Shown here in pieces: positions 58,101 through 64,000 of a stretch of DNA of 64,000 nt. The position numbers were made by a program, and so were the translations under genes. The notes beneath the pieces are model-generated. The model had not been told where the DNA came from, searched no databases, and saw only the letters and a list, made by a program, of their open reading frames with translations. Source of the DNA: Stenotrophomonas rhizophila (lineage in GTDB: Bacteria; Pseudomonadota; Gammaproteobacteria; Xanthomonadales; Xanthomonadaceae); contig NZ_RJKV01000002.1 of NCBI RefSeq assembly GCF_003751305.1, forward strand, positions 744,001 to 808,000, written 5' to 3'. Numbering within the stretch: the stretch's first letter is position 1; each line of letters begins with the position of its first letter.

Positions 58101-58309
58101 TGGTGGTGGCCGGTGGCCCGGGTTCGGCCAGCCGCGGCACGATCGGTGTGGTGGTGATCTTCGGCGTGACCGTGTCCACCTTCCTGTCGCTGTTCGTGGT
58201 GCCGGCGTTCTACTCGCTGCTGGCCCCGTACACCCGCTCGCCGGAAGCCGTGGCCCGCGAACTGGCCCGCCAGGAAGCGGAAACGCCTTCGGTCGGTGGC
58301 CATGCCTGA
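55184..58309 (+). CDS. RND family efflux transporter permease (HAE1-like)
   Basis: A 1041-residue inner-membrane pump with the 12-helix, two-porter-loop design. It starts MKLSDISIQRPVFAVVMSLLL; GLVVDDAIVVVENV near 398-411 carries the two proton-relay aspartates of TM4; a second relay Lys is in the TM10 region. Porter loops lie at about 30-340 and 555-870. Closest in style to MdtB/MexK-type drug pumps. There is no outer-membrane channel gene beside it, so it must borrow one (TolC-like) from elsewhere. Stenotrophomonas has several such Sme systems; I cannot say which. Confidence 0.94.
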   Translation: MKLSDISIQRPVFAVVMSLLLVVLGFMSFTRLTLRELPAIDPPIVSVSVDYTGASAAVIESRITQVLEDALAGIEGIDTINARSSNGRSQVSIEFTSNRDIEAAANDVRDAVSRVADRMPEEARPPEIAKVESDADPIIWLNMSSTSMDTLELSDYADRYIVDRFSSLDGVAQVRIGGRQRYAMRIWLDRDQLAARGLTVGDVESALRNENVELPAGRIESADRDFTLRVERNYVKPEDFAGIPLGKGTDGYVVRMGDVAKIELASSERRAYYRSNGEPNIGLGIVKTSTANALDVAREARAEADRISSTLPEGTRIFVAFDNTTFIEAAVDRVYATLVEAMLLVLAVIWLFLGSFRAALIPAVTVPVCLIAAFIALYAFGFSINLLTLLALVLCIGLVVDDAIVVVENVQRRIDLGEPPLVASKRGTTQVAFAVIATTAVLVAVFLPVGFLEGNTGRLFRELAVALAAAVALSAFVSLTLTPMMASKLLKPHTGQAPKGLHGVINRNLDRLSAAYGRFLEAHVTRTWVYIVVMILSLLASALLLKVLPSELAPAEDRGSFQIMIDGPEGAGFDYTVGQVQQVEKIVSGFVGEDEPIVRANPRVPGGWGSSEEMHTGRISVFLQPWRQRDVSTPDVAAELQTHLNDLRGVRVRTQVGGGLVRSQGQPFQIVLGGPEYAEIAQWRDRMLLRMADNPGLVGTDSDYKETRPQMRVNIDRQRAADLGVSVTAIGSALETMMGSRRVTTFVDNGEEYDVLVQAGREGRASPADLAAIRVRASGGELVPLSNLVTLSEVAEAGSLNRFNRLRSITISAGLAPGYPLGEAIAWAQQVASEELPQHAQISWKGESREYQNAGSAVLLTFAMALLVVFLVLAAQFESFIHPLVIMLTVPLGVLGALLGLYVSGGTINLFSQIGIVMLVGLAAKNGILIVEFANQLRDEGRNVHQAIVESAMVRLRPILMTSIATVVGAIPLVVAGGPGSASRGTIGVVVIFGVTVSTFLSLFVVPAFYSLLAPYTRSPEAVARELARQEAETPSVGGHA

Positions 58310-58312
58310 CCC

Positions 58313-58337
58313 GAATGGGCGGCAATGCCGCCCATTC
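58313..58337 (+). terminator. Hairpin after the RND operon
   Basis: Perfect 11-bp stem GAATGGGCGGC/GCCGCCCATTC with an AAT loop, four bases past the stop. No T tract, so a weak or Rho-assisted terminator. Confidence 0.45.
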
Positions 58338-58438
58338 ATCGAAATTGCCACTACGCAGTCCGGCCCGGATCGTGGAGAATCGACCGGGTCCCAGCCGACG
58401 GGGACGTTCCTTTTGTTTCCGCCGACTGGAGAGAGCGC

Positions 58439-59956
58439 GTGGAAGAAGTAGTCCATTTCATCACTGGGATCATCTGGAGCAAGGCTCTGATTTTCCTGTG
58501 TCTTGCCGCGGGCCTGTATTTTAGCGCCCGCACCCGTTTCATGCAGATCCGCGGGTTCGTGGAGATGTGCCGCCTGACCGTGCAGGGTGAAAAATCCGAT
58601 GCCGGTGTGTCCTCGTTCCAGGCCCTGGCCATGTCCATGGCCGGGCGAATGGGCATCGGCAACATCGCCGGTGTCGCCACCGCGATCGCCTTTGGCGGCC
58701 CCGGTGCGATCTTCTGGATGTGGGTGATGGGCTTCCTCGGTGCGTCCACGTCGTACGTGGAGTGCACCCTGGCGCAGATCTACAAGACCAAGGATGCCGA
58801 AGGCCGCTACCGCGGTGGCCCGGCGTACTACATCGAAAAAGCGATGGGCCTGAAGTGGTACGCGCTGGCGTTCGCCATGGCGACCATCGTCGCGGCCGGC
58901 TTCCTGATGCCCGGCGTGCAGGCCAATGCCATCGCCGACAGCATCATCAACGCCTGCCGTGGCGGTGCCCTGTGCGGGCCGCTGGACGGCCAGGTCATGG
59001 GCATGGAATCGGTGCAGGCGCTCAAGCTGGGCATCGGCGTCGTGGTCGCGTTGCTGCTGGGCGTGGTGATCTTCGGCGGCGTCAAGCGCATCGCCAGTTT
59101 TGCCGAGGTGGTGGTGCCGTTCATGGCCGCAGGCTTCATCCTGATGGCCATCGTCATCATGATCCTCAACTATGAGCGCGTGCCGGAGATGTTCAACATC
59201 ATCTTCAGCAGTGCGTTCGGTGCCCACGCAGCATTCGGCGCGATGATGGGCCTGGCGGTGGAGTGGGGCGTCAAGCGCGGCATCTACGCCAACGAGGCCG
59301 GCCAGGGTACCGGCCCGCACGCGGCGGCCGCCTCGGAGGTCTCGCACCCGGCCAAGCAGGGGTACGTGCAGGCCTTCGCGATCTACTTCGACACCATGAT
59401 GGTGTGCACCGCCACCGCCTTCCTGATCCTGGCCGCGGGCACCTACAACGTGTACTCGCCGGTGCCCGGTGCCGCGCCCGTGTTCGCCGGCCTGGCCGGT
59501 ATTGCGGAAGGCGCGGGCTACGCCCAGGCGGCGGTGGAAACCGTCATCCCGGGCTTCGGTGCCGCGTTCGTGGCGATCGCGATCTTCTTCTTCGCCTTCA
59601 CCACGATCATGGCCTATTACTACATGGCCGAAACCAACCTCACCTACATCAACAACAACGCCAAGCGCCCGCTGACCGTCCTGCTGCTGCGCTTGGGCAT
59701 CATCGGCATGGTGATCTTCGGTGCATTCCACAACGCCGGGCTGGCGTGGGCGCTGGGCGACATCGGCGTGGGCCTGATGGCGTGGTTGAACATCATCGCG
59801 ATCCTGATCGTGCAGAAGCCGGCGATGCTGGCGCTGCGCGACTATGAGCGTCAAAAGAAGCTCGGCCTGGATCCGACCTTCGACCCCGATGCCCTGGGCA
59901 TCAAGAACGCCGATTTCTGGCGTCAACGCAAGCTGGAGCTGTCCCGTAGTGAATGA
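58439..59956 (+). CDS. Sodium:alanine/glycine symporter (AGCS family)
   Basis: A 505-residue Na+-coupled amino-acid symporter. FQALAMSMAGRMGIGNIAGVATAIAFGGPGAIFWMW is the AGCS signature, with about 11 helices; VECTLAQIYKTKDAEGRYRGGPAYYIEKAMG and GQGTGPHAAAASEVSHPAKQG are further conserved loops. In the common motif the segment reads SMAGRMGIGN where many members have ALAGTVGTGN. GTG start at 58439 after GGAGAG was chosen; an open frame continues upstream to 58325 without a better start. It overlaps the methyltransferase gene by eight bases. Confidence 0.92.
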   Translation: MEEVVHFITGIIWSKALIFLCLAAGLYFSARTRFMQIRGFVEMCRLTVQGEKSDAGVSSFQALAMSMAGRMGIGNIAGVATAIAFGGPGAIFWMWVMGFLGASTSYVECTLAQIYKTKDAEGRYRGGPAYYIEKAMGLKWYALAFAMATIVAAGFLMPGVQANAIADSIINACRGGALCGPLDGQVMGMESVQALKLGIGVVVALLLGVVIFGGVKRIASFAEVVVPFMAAGFILMAIVIMILNYERVPEMFNIIFSSAFGAHAAFGAMMGLAVEWGVKRGIYANEAGQGTGPHAAAASEVSHPAKQGYVQAFAIYFDTMMVCTATAFLILAAGTYNVYSPVPGAAPVFAGLAGIAEGAGYAQAAVETVIPGFGAAFVAIAIFFFAFTTIMAYYYMAETNLTYINNNAKRPLTVLLLRLGIIGMVIFGAFHNAGLAWALGDIGVGLMAWLNIIAILIVQKPAMLALRDYERQKKLGLDPTFDPDALGIKNADFWRQRKLELSRSE

Positions 59957-60788
59957 TCCCTGGAAGAATGCGCGCCGTCCGTCCGCACGGCCGCCGCGCG
60001 CCACGCCGCTGCCCCCCCGCGAAGCTGGCACCCCGCCGCCGCCCGGCCGTGGCAACGACGAGCTGCGCCTGTACGGCTGGAATGCCGTGCAGGCGCTGTT
60101 CGAGCATCGCCCGCAGGCGCTGCGCAAGCTGTACCTGACCGAGTCGCTGATCCCGCGCATGCAGCCGGTGTTGAAGTGGTGCGTGGCCAACCGCGTCGGT
60201 TACCGCGTGGTGGAAGAGGGGGATCTGAACAAGCTCGCCGCAACCACGCATCACGAAGGCCTGGTGGCCGATGTGCTGCGGGCACCGATGCTGGAGCTGG
60301 AGGAGTGGCTCGCTACGCTGCCGGCCGACAAACCGGTGCTGGCGCTGTGGCTGGATGGTGTGGGCAACCCGCACAACTTCGGCGCGATCCTGCGCTCGGC
60401 GGCACATTTCGGCGTGGCCGGGCTGCTGCTGCCGCCGGGGTCGACGCTGGCGTTGTCCGGCGCGGCCGCGCGCGTGGCCGAGGGTGGCGCTGAATCGGTG
60501 CCGCTGGTGCGCCTGCCGGAACTGCCCGAGGCCATGGCCCAGCTGCGTGCAGCCGGGCTGAGCCTGGCCGCAACGCTGGTGGACGGTGGCGAAGATCTGT
60601 TCGCCAGCGCGCTGCCGTCGCGCCTGGTCTATGTGATGGGCGCCGAAGGCGAAGGCATGGATCGCGAATTGGCGCAGGACTGCGATCACCAGGTATCGAT
60701 TCCCGGTACCGGTGCGGTGGAAAGCCTCAACGTTGCTTCGGCAACGGCGGTACTGTTGGCGCAGTGGTTTGGACGCAGTCGCGTTTGA
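59949..60788 (+). CDS. TrmH/SpoU family RNA 2'-O-methyltransferase
   Basis: A 279-residue SPOUT methyltransferase. An unusually proline/arginine-rich leader (about 1-35: RRPSARPPRATPLPPREAG) is followed by the substrate-binding domain (LYGWNAVQALFEHRPQALRKLYL) and the knotted SAM domain with motif 1 VGNPHNFGAILRSAAHFGVAG, motif 2 VMGAEGEGMDRE and motif 3 IPGTGAVESLNVASATAVLL. Such enzymes methylate ribose in rRNA or tRNA; RlmB- and TrmH-like targets are both possible. The GTG start lies inside the end of the symporter gene; a later start after the leader is possible. Confidence 0.92.
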   Translation: MNDPWKNARRPSARPPRATPLPPREAGTPPPPGRGNDELRLYGWNAVQALFEHRPQALRKLYLTESLIPRMQPVLKWCVANRVGYRVVEEGDLNKLAATTHHEGLVADVLRAPMLELEEWLATLPADKPVLALWLDGVGNPHNFGAILRSAAHFGVAGLLLPPGSTLALSGAAARVAEGGAESVPLVRLPELPEAMAQLRAAGLSLAATLVDGGEDLFASALPSRLVYVMGAEGEGMDRELAQDCDHQVSIPGTGAVESLNVASATAVLLAQWFGRSRV

Positions 60789-60839
60789 CCATTGGCCGCA
60801 TGTTTCGGGGACGCGCGTCATCATTCGCGCTGCCCACGG

Positions 60840-60855
60840 TGTGATCGGTTTCACC
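60840..60855. promoter_or_regulatory. Clp/CRP-like binding site
   Basis: TGTGA-N6-TCACC matches nine of ten core bases of the CRP consensus TGTGA-N6-TCACA, which the xanthomonad regulator Clp also uses. It is 56 bases before the expected start of the candidate small RNA. Confidence 0.55.
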
Positions 60856-60899
60856 GAACTCGTCGTGACTACATCGCTTTCGGATTAATCGCATAGTGC

Positions 60900-61072
60900 A
60901 TGCAGTGAAAACTGCGCACAGTGCCGGGCGGACGCGGTGCTGCGTGGGTGAGGAGAGACACCCCCGCAGCGCGGCGCCCCGCTTGTCCGGACCGCGAGGG
61001 TCTAGCGGCGCTCACCGCGTGGGGTGTGATGTATCCCGGTAGCCCGGTCGCTGTGCGACCGGGCTTTTTTTT
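60900..61072 (+). ncRNA. Candidate small RNA with GGA-loop hairpin
   Basis: A strong intrinsic terminator 253 bases beyond the methyltransferase stop implies a transcript ending here. A preceding hairpin pairs GCTGCG-GGGTG (60939-60950) with CACCC-CGCAGC (60959-60970) with one T/C mismatch and displays loop AGGAGAGA, a GGA core as bound by RsmA/CsrA or a Shine-Dalgarno mimic. Further GGA cores occur in the transcript. The 5' end is estimated from CATAGT (60892-60897). No homology to tmRNA, 4.5S, 6S or RNase P RNA is apparent to me. Confidence 0.4.
61041..61072 (+). terminator. Strong Rho-independent terminator
   Basis: Perfect 10-bp stem AGCCCGGTCG/CGACCGGGCT (61041-61050 with 61056-61065), loop CTGTG, followed by eight T. 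Orientated plus; on the minus strand no T tract follows. Confidence 0.92.
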
Positions 61073-61096
61073 GTACCCATCACTTGCGTGTCGGGA

Positions 61097-62518
61097 TCAT
61101 TCGCTCGGTGGTGTGGTCGGCTTGGCTTCGCTGCCGAAGCTGCCCTCGGCTTCGGCCGCCAGATAGGCGAACACGGTGTAGGCCGCTACGTTCTGCGCCA
61201 GTGCGGCCGGGTCGATCTTGTCGAGCGTGTCGTCGGCGGTGTGGTGCAGGTGGAAGTAGTCGCTGCCATCCTGCGCCAGCCACGCCCATGCACCGCCCTT
61301 GGCCGCCAGCGGACCCACGTCCGGCCCTGGGCCGCCCTTGTCGGCGGCGTACTCGATGCCGAGCGGCTTGAGCACCTCGGCGATCTGGCGGGTGGCCTCG
61401 CGCGAGTTGGCCGGGTTCGGCGAGCCGGTGTTGAAGGCGTAGATGCGGCCCGCACCGAAATCGCTCTCGGCCGCCAGCTGGTGCAGTACCACATCCTTGG
61501 CGTGCGCTTCGGCATACGCCTTGCCGCCGTACAGGCCCTGCTCCTCGTTGGCGAAGGCGATCACGCGGATGGTGCGCTTGGGCGCCTGCTTGAGCTGGCC
61601 GATCAGATGGCCGGCCGCCATGGTGATGCCCACGCCGGCGCCGTCATCCACCGCGCCGGTGCCCAGGTCCCAGGAATCGAGGTGACCGCCGATCACCACC
61701 ACTTCCTTGGGCAGGCTGCGCCCGGTGATCTCGCCGATCACGTTGTACGAGGTCGCCTTGCCGTCCCAGCCGCAATCCAGGCTGAGTTTGAGCGTGGTGC
61801 TGCCGAGCGCGACCAGGCGCGCCAGCTGGTTGGCATCGGGCACCGACAGTGCCGCGGCCGGGACTGGAGTCAGGCCGTCATCGAAGCGGGTGATGCCCGT
61901 ATGCGGCACGCGGTGCGAATCGGTGCCGGCCGAGCGCATCACGAAGCCGATCGCACCCTTGCGGATCGCCTCGGACGGGCCCTTGCTGCGCACCGCGCCA
62001 CCGTTGCCGTAGTCGCGGCCATCGCGGTAGGCGGTCATCTGGTAATCGACGAAGGCGATCTTGCCTTTCAGCGAGCCTTCCGGCGCGGCCTGCAGCGCGG
62101 CCAGGTCGGCGAAGCGCACGACTTCAGCCTCCACCGTGCCGCCCGGGCTGCCGCCAAGGGCGGTGATCGTCAGCGGCTGGGCATGCTTGCCGATCACTTC
62201 AGCGTGCTCACTGCGGCGCTCCCACTTGGGGAAGGTGACCGGCTCGGTCCAGACCTTGTCAAAGCCCAGCGACTTGAACTTGGCCACCGCCCAGGCCACG
62301 GCGCGTGCGTCGGCTTCACTGCCGGCGATGCGCGGGCCGATCTCGGTGGTGAGCGACTCGACCACCTTCCAGCCGGTGTCGTCCTTGAGCGCCTGCTCGC
62401 GCAGCTCGGCAGCGGTGGCCAGCGACTTGGGCGGCAGCGTGGTGATGCCGGTCGCCGCGAATGCGGGCGCGGTCAGCAGGGCGAGGGAAGATGCGATGGC
62501 AAGGACGCGGCGACGCAT
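61097..62518 (-). CDS. M28 family zinc aminopeptidase, exported
   Basis: A 473-residue peptidase with a signal peptide (about 1-22, LALLTAPAFAA). A PA-type insert (about 110-240, AALQAAPEGSLKGKIAFVD) precedes the catalytic domain: GGHLDSWDLGTGAVDDGAGVG (zinc His and Asp), FANEEQGLYGG (catalytic and zinc Glu), AESDFGAG (Asp) and SDYFHLHHTADDTLDKID (His). This matches family M28 carboxypeptidase Q/aminopeptidases. Start at MRRRVLAIASS; a longer frame of 20 codons lacks support. It cleaves dipeptides or N-terminal residues in the periplasm or outside. Confidence 0.93.
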   Translation of the reverse strand: MRRRVLAIASSLALLTAPAFAATGITTLPPKSLATAAELREQALKDDTGWKVVESLTTEIGPRIAGSEADARAVAWAVAKFKSLGFDKVWTEPVTFPKWERRSEHAEVIGKHAQPLTITALGGSPGGTVEAEVVRFADLAALQAAPEGSLKGKIAFVDYQMTAYRDGRDYGNGGAVRSKGPSEAIRKGAIGFVMRSAGTDSHRVPHTGITRFDDGLTPVPAAALSVPDANQLARLVALGSTTLKLSLDCGWDGKATSYNVIGEITGRSLPKEVVVIGGHLDSWDLGTGAVDDGAGVGITMAAGHLIGQLKQAPKRTIRVIAFANEEQGLYGGKAYAEAHAKDVVLHQLAAESDFGAGRIYAFNTGSPNPANSREATRQIAEVLKPLGIEYAADKGGPGPDVGPLAAKGGAWAWLAQDGSDYFHLHHTADDTLDKIDPAALAQNVAAYTVFAYLAAEAEGSFGSEAKPTTPPSE

Positions 62519-62625
62519 GGACGAACTCCGGGAAACGGGGCGGAAGCGTCCGAGCTTACCAGCCTCTCCCGGACGCACATGGGCGGTAGGTCATGCTCCG
62601 GCGAATGCTGTTTTCCAAAAGCGAA

Positions 62626-62645
62626 AGCCCCGCCAAAGCGGGGTT
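62626..62645 (-). terminator. Terminator-like hairpin downstream of mscL (minus strand)
   Basis: AACCCCGC/GCGGGGCT stem around TTTG on the minus strand, followed by TTCGCTTTT. It lies beyond the SMAG cluster from mscL and could also end the transcript before the M28 gene. Confidence 0.6.
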
Positions 62646-62651
62646 CTCAAG

Positions 62652-62674
62652 GTAGTGCCGGCCGCTGGCCGGCT
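62652..62674 (+). repeat. SMAG/REP-like GTAG palindrome (cluster member 1)
   Basis: GTAG head then AGCCGGCC-type stem (GCCGGCC GCT GGCCGGC). First of three copies in 104 bases. Confidence 0.75.
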
Positions 62675-62698
62675 CCGCGCGATGCAGGTTATACGGTG

Positions 62699-62721
62699 AG
62701 CCGGCCAGCGGCCGGCACTAC
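62699..62721 (-). repeat. SMAG/REP-like palindrome (cluster member 2, inverted)
   Basis: Exact reverse complement of member 1 over 23 bases (GTAGTGCCGGCCGCTGGCCG... on the minus strand), so the two form a perfect long hairpin separated by 24 bases. Confidence 0.75.
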
Positions 62722-62730
62722 CGTTTCCGT

Positions 62731-62755
62731 GCTGCCGGCCGGCGGCCGGCACTAC
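62731..62755 (-). repeat. SMAG/REP-like palindrome (cluster member 3, inverted)
   Basis: On the minus strand GTAGTGCCGGCCGCCGGCCG..., differing from members 1 and 2 in the loop only. Ten bases from member 2 and 14 bases from the mscL stop. Confidence 0.75.
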
Positions 62756-62768
62756 CCGTATAGCCGCC

Positions 62769-63182
62769 TCAGTGCTTGAGGTTGTCGCGGATCTCGCGCA
62801 GCAGCAGCACTTCTTCGCTCGGCGCCGCCGGGGCGGCCGGCTCGGCCTGCTTCTTGCGGGCCAGGCGGTTGATGAACTTCACGACCATGAAGATCGCAAA
62901 GGCCACGATCACGAACTGCACCACGGTGTTGAGGAAGTCGCCGTAGCCGATCACCACCGCCGGAATCTCTTTGCCATCGGCCGCAACCCGGGCCGGGGCC
63001 AGGGTCCAGGCCAGCTCGGAGAAGTCCACGCGGCCGATCATCCAGCCCAGCGGCGGCATGATGATCTTGTCCACCAGTGCGGTGACGATCTTGCCGAACG
63101 CTGCACCGATGACCACACCGACGGCCAGATCGATGACGTTGCCGCGCATGGCGAATTCTTTGAACTCAGTCAGTACACCCAT
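62769..63182 (-). CDS. mscL: Large-conductance mechanosensitive channel MscL
   Basis: A 137-residue channel that opens under membrane tension to release solutes after hypo-osmotic shock. [43 protein letters not shown] contains the amphipathic N-helix and pore helix TM1 with the gating Val/Gly-rich face; TM2 is about 75-97 ([22 protein letters not shown]); the C-terminal helix ends [15 protein letters not shown]. The start is the ATG giving MGVLTEFK, not the longer frame. It follows the FAH gene by 54 bases. Confidence 0.97.
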   Translation of the reverse strand: MGVLTEFKEFAMRGNVIDLAVGVVIGAAFGKIVTALVDKIIMPPLGWMIGRVDFSELAWTLAPARVAADGKEIPAVVIGYGDFLNTVVQFVIVAFAIFMVVKFINRLARKKQAEPAAPAAPSEEVLLLREIRDNLKH

Positions 63183-63236
63183 CGGGCTCTCCTGTCGCAG
63201 TGGGGAAAAAGACACCGCAGCGTAACGCAGCGGATG

Positions 63237-63944
63237 TCATCCAGCGATGATGCCGTGGCGCTCGGCCACGTTCTCCAGGCGCGCGCTGAAACGGTCGCCC
63301 GGCTTCAAGGCGGCGACGCCGGACGGCGTGCCCATGAACACCAGATCGCCTGCGCGCAGCGCCCACAGCTTGGACAGCTCATGCAGGATCTCCGGCACGT
63401 TCCAGATCATCTGGTCCAGCAGCGACTGCTGGCGCACTTCGCCGTTGATCTCCAGCGACAGATTGAGAGCGGCCAGATCGCCGACTTCACCGGCCGGGAC
63501 CAGCTCGCTCACGGGGGCGGACTGATCGAAACCCTTGGCCGGATCCCACGGGTGGCCCTTGGCCTTGGCCTGCGCCTGCAGGTCGCGCCGGGTCAGGTCC
63601 AGGCCGACGCCGTACCCGAACACCAGCGACTCGGCCTGGTCGACCGGCAGCTCCCCAGCAGGCGCGTCCTTGCCGATCGCCACCACCAGCTCCACCTCGT
63701 GGTGCAGGTCCTGGGTGGCGAGCGGGTAGGGGATTACATCGTCATGGCCGACCACGATCGCATCGGCCGGCTTGCTGAAGAACATCGGGCGGCCGCGATC
63801 GTCGGCGGACGGCACGGCCGCGCCCATCTCGCGCGCGTGATCGGCGAAATTGCGACCGACACAGTAGATACGACGCACCGGGAAGGTACCGCCGCCGGCG
63901 ACCGGAATACGGGGTTGCTCGGGCGTGGGAATTACATCGGTCAT
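63237..63944 (-). CDS. Fumarylacetoacetate hydrolase family protein
   Basis: A 235-residue FAH-fold enzyme. VGRNFADHAREM, FSKPADAIV, the metal-binding EVELVVAIGKDAP preceded by DLHHE, GYGVGLDLTRRDLQ and KGFDQSAPVSELVP are all hallmarks. The small size and short N-terminus place it with acylpyruvase/oxaloacetate-decarboxylase-like FAHD1-type members or aromatic-degradation hydrolases rather than tyrosine-pathway FAH. It stands upstream of mscL on the same strand. The remaining bases 63945-64000 show no further feature. Confidence 0.93.
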   Translation of the reverse strand: MTDVIPTPEQPRIPVAGGGTFPVRRIYCVGRNFADHAREMGAAVPSADDRGRPMFFSKPADAIVVGHDDVIPYPLATQDLHHEVELVVAIGKDAPAGELPVDQAESLVFGYGVGLDLTRRDLQAQAKAKGHPWDPAKGFDQSAPVSELVPAGEVGDLAALNLSLEINGEVRQQSLLDQMIWNVPEILHELSKLWALRAGDLVFMGTPSGVAALKPGDRFSARLENVAERHGIIAG

Positions 63945-64000
63945 GCGCGCGTCCTGTGGAGAGGTTTCGCCGCAGTCTAGAGCGTTTTCCCGCTGCCAGA

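Larger units (their letters stand above)
60789..61096. other. 308-base intergenic region with sRNA-like features
   Basis: No supported CDS. It contains a Clp/CRP-like site (60840-60855), a possible -10 CATAGT (60892-60897), a long hairpin with a GGA loop (60939-60970) and a strong terminator (61041-61072). These are laid out as in a trans-acting small RNA gene; otherwise it is an unusually long 3' UTR of the methyltransferase operon. Confidence 0.5.

Noticed and set aside
57401..60190. A 929-codon minus-strand open frame opposite the RND and symporter genes
   Set aside because: It is a high-GC antisense shadow, rich in His/Gln/Arg, overlapping three well-supported plus-strand genes.
62640..62760. 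A CRISPR-like array, because of repeated GCCGGC blocks
   Set aside because: Units are palindromic, GTAG-headed and in mixed orientation with irregular short gaps; this is a REP/SMAG cluster.

Overview
The window is a high-GC, densely coded chromosomal segment of a gammaproteobacterium in the Xanthomonadaceae, most likely Stenotrophomonas. Three things point there: the protein families and gene orders (gmk-rpoZ-spoT-ridA-recG, pilMNOPQ divergent from a class A penicillin-binding protein, a eukaryote-type class I aldolase next to pyk, divergent cysK/cysB), frequent ATGA/TGATG stop-start overlaps, and at least eight short intergenic palindromes that begin with GTAG and look like the Stenotrophomonas SMAG/REP family. 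I see no prophage, transposase, CRISPR array, rRNA or tRNA. This is core chromosome with a few accessory islets.

Layout. 1-8.5 kb: nucleotide and RNA housekeeping (rdgB start, VOC protein, rph on the minus strand; yicC, gmk, rpoZ, spoT, ridA, recG on plus), with a large nested inverted repeat between spoT and ridA. 8.7-14 kb: nucleoside hydrolase, type-B L31, citrate synthase, an AraC regulator, a hydrolase and a conserved hypothetical. 14.2-21.9 kb: PBP1A and the divergent type IV pilus operon pilMNOPQ. 22-29.3 kb: a YkgJ cysteine-cluster protein, then a tightly overlapping MoxR/Bat operon (AAA ATPase, DUF58, DUF4381, VWA, VWA-TPR, BatD), probably an envelope or stress chaperone system. 29.4-34.9 kb: dicarboxylate symporter, transketolase, a long acetyl-CoA hydrolase/transferase family protein. 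35.1-37.3 kb: a BlaI-type repressor with two operator-like palindromes on its own promoter, an M56 (BlaR1-like) membrane protease fused to a TonB C-terminal domain, and a lipoprotein; no beta-lactamase lies nearby. 37.4-40.6 kb: MBL-fold hydrolase, S1/P1 nuclease, Asp/Glu racemase-family protein, and OmpW with a perfect FNR/Anr-type box upstream.

40.7-50.8 kb: central carbon metabolism (gap, pgk, a Gph-like phosphatase, pyk, class I fba), interrupted by two membrane/periplasmic genes (DUF2339, DUF3999) and a 44-bp perfect palindrome. 50.8-54 kb: macro-domain protein, cysK and divergent cysB. 54-60.8 kb: a two-gene RND efflux pump without its own outer-membrane channel, an AGCS sodium/amino-acid symporter and a TrmH-type RNA methyltransferase. 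60.8-61.1 kb: no CDS, but a Clp/CRP-like site, a GGA-loop hairpin and a strong terminator suggest a small RNA. 61.1-64 kb: M28 peptidase, a triple SMAG cluster, mscL and a fumarylacetoacetate-hydrolase-family protein.

The best candidates for something under-described are the BlaI/M56-TonB/lipoprotein operon (35.1-37.3 kb), the putative small RNA (60.84-61.07 kb), and the nested inverted repeat at 5.7 kb. All assignments come from reading sequence by eye; no database search was run.
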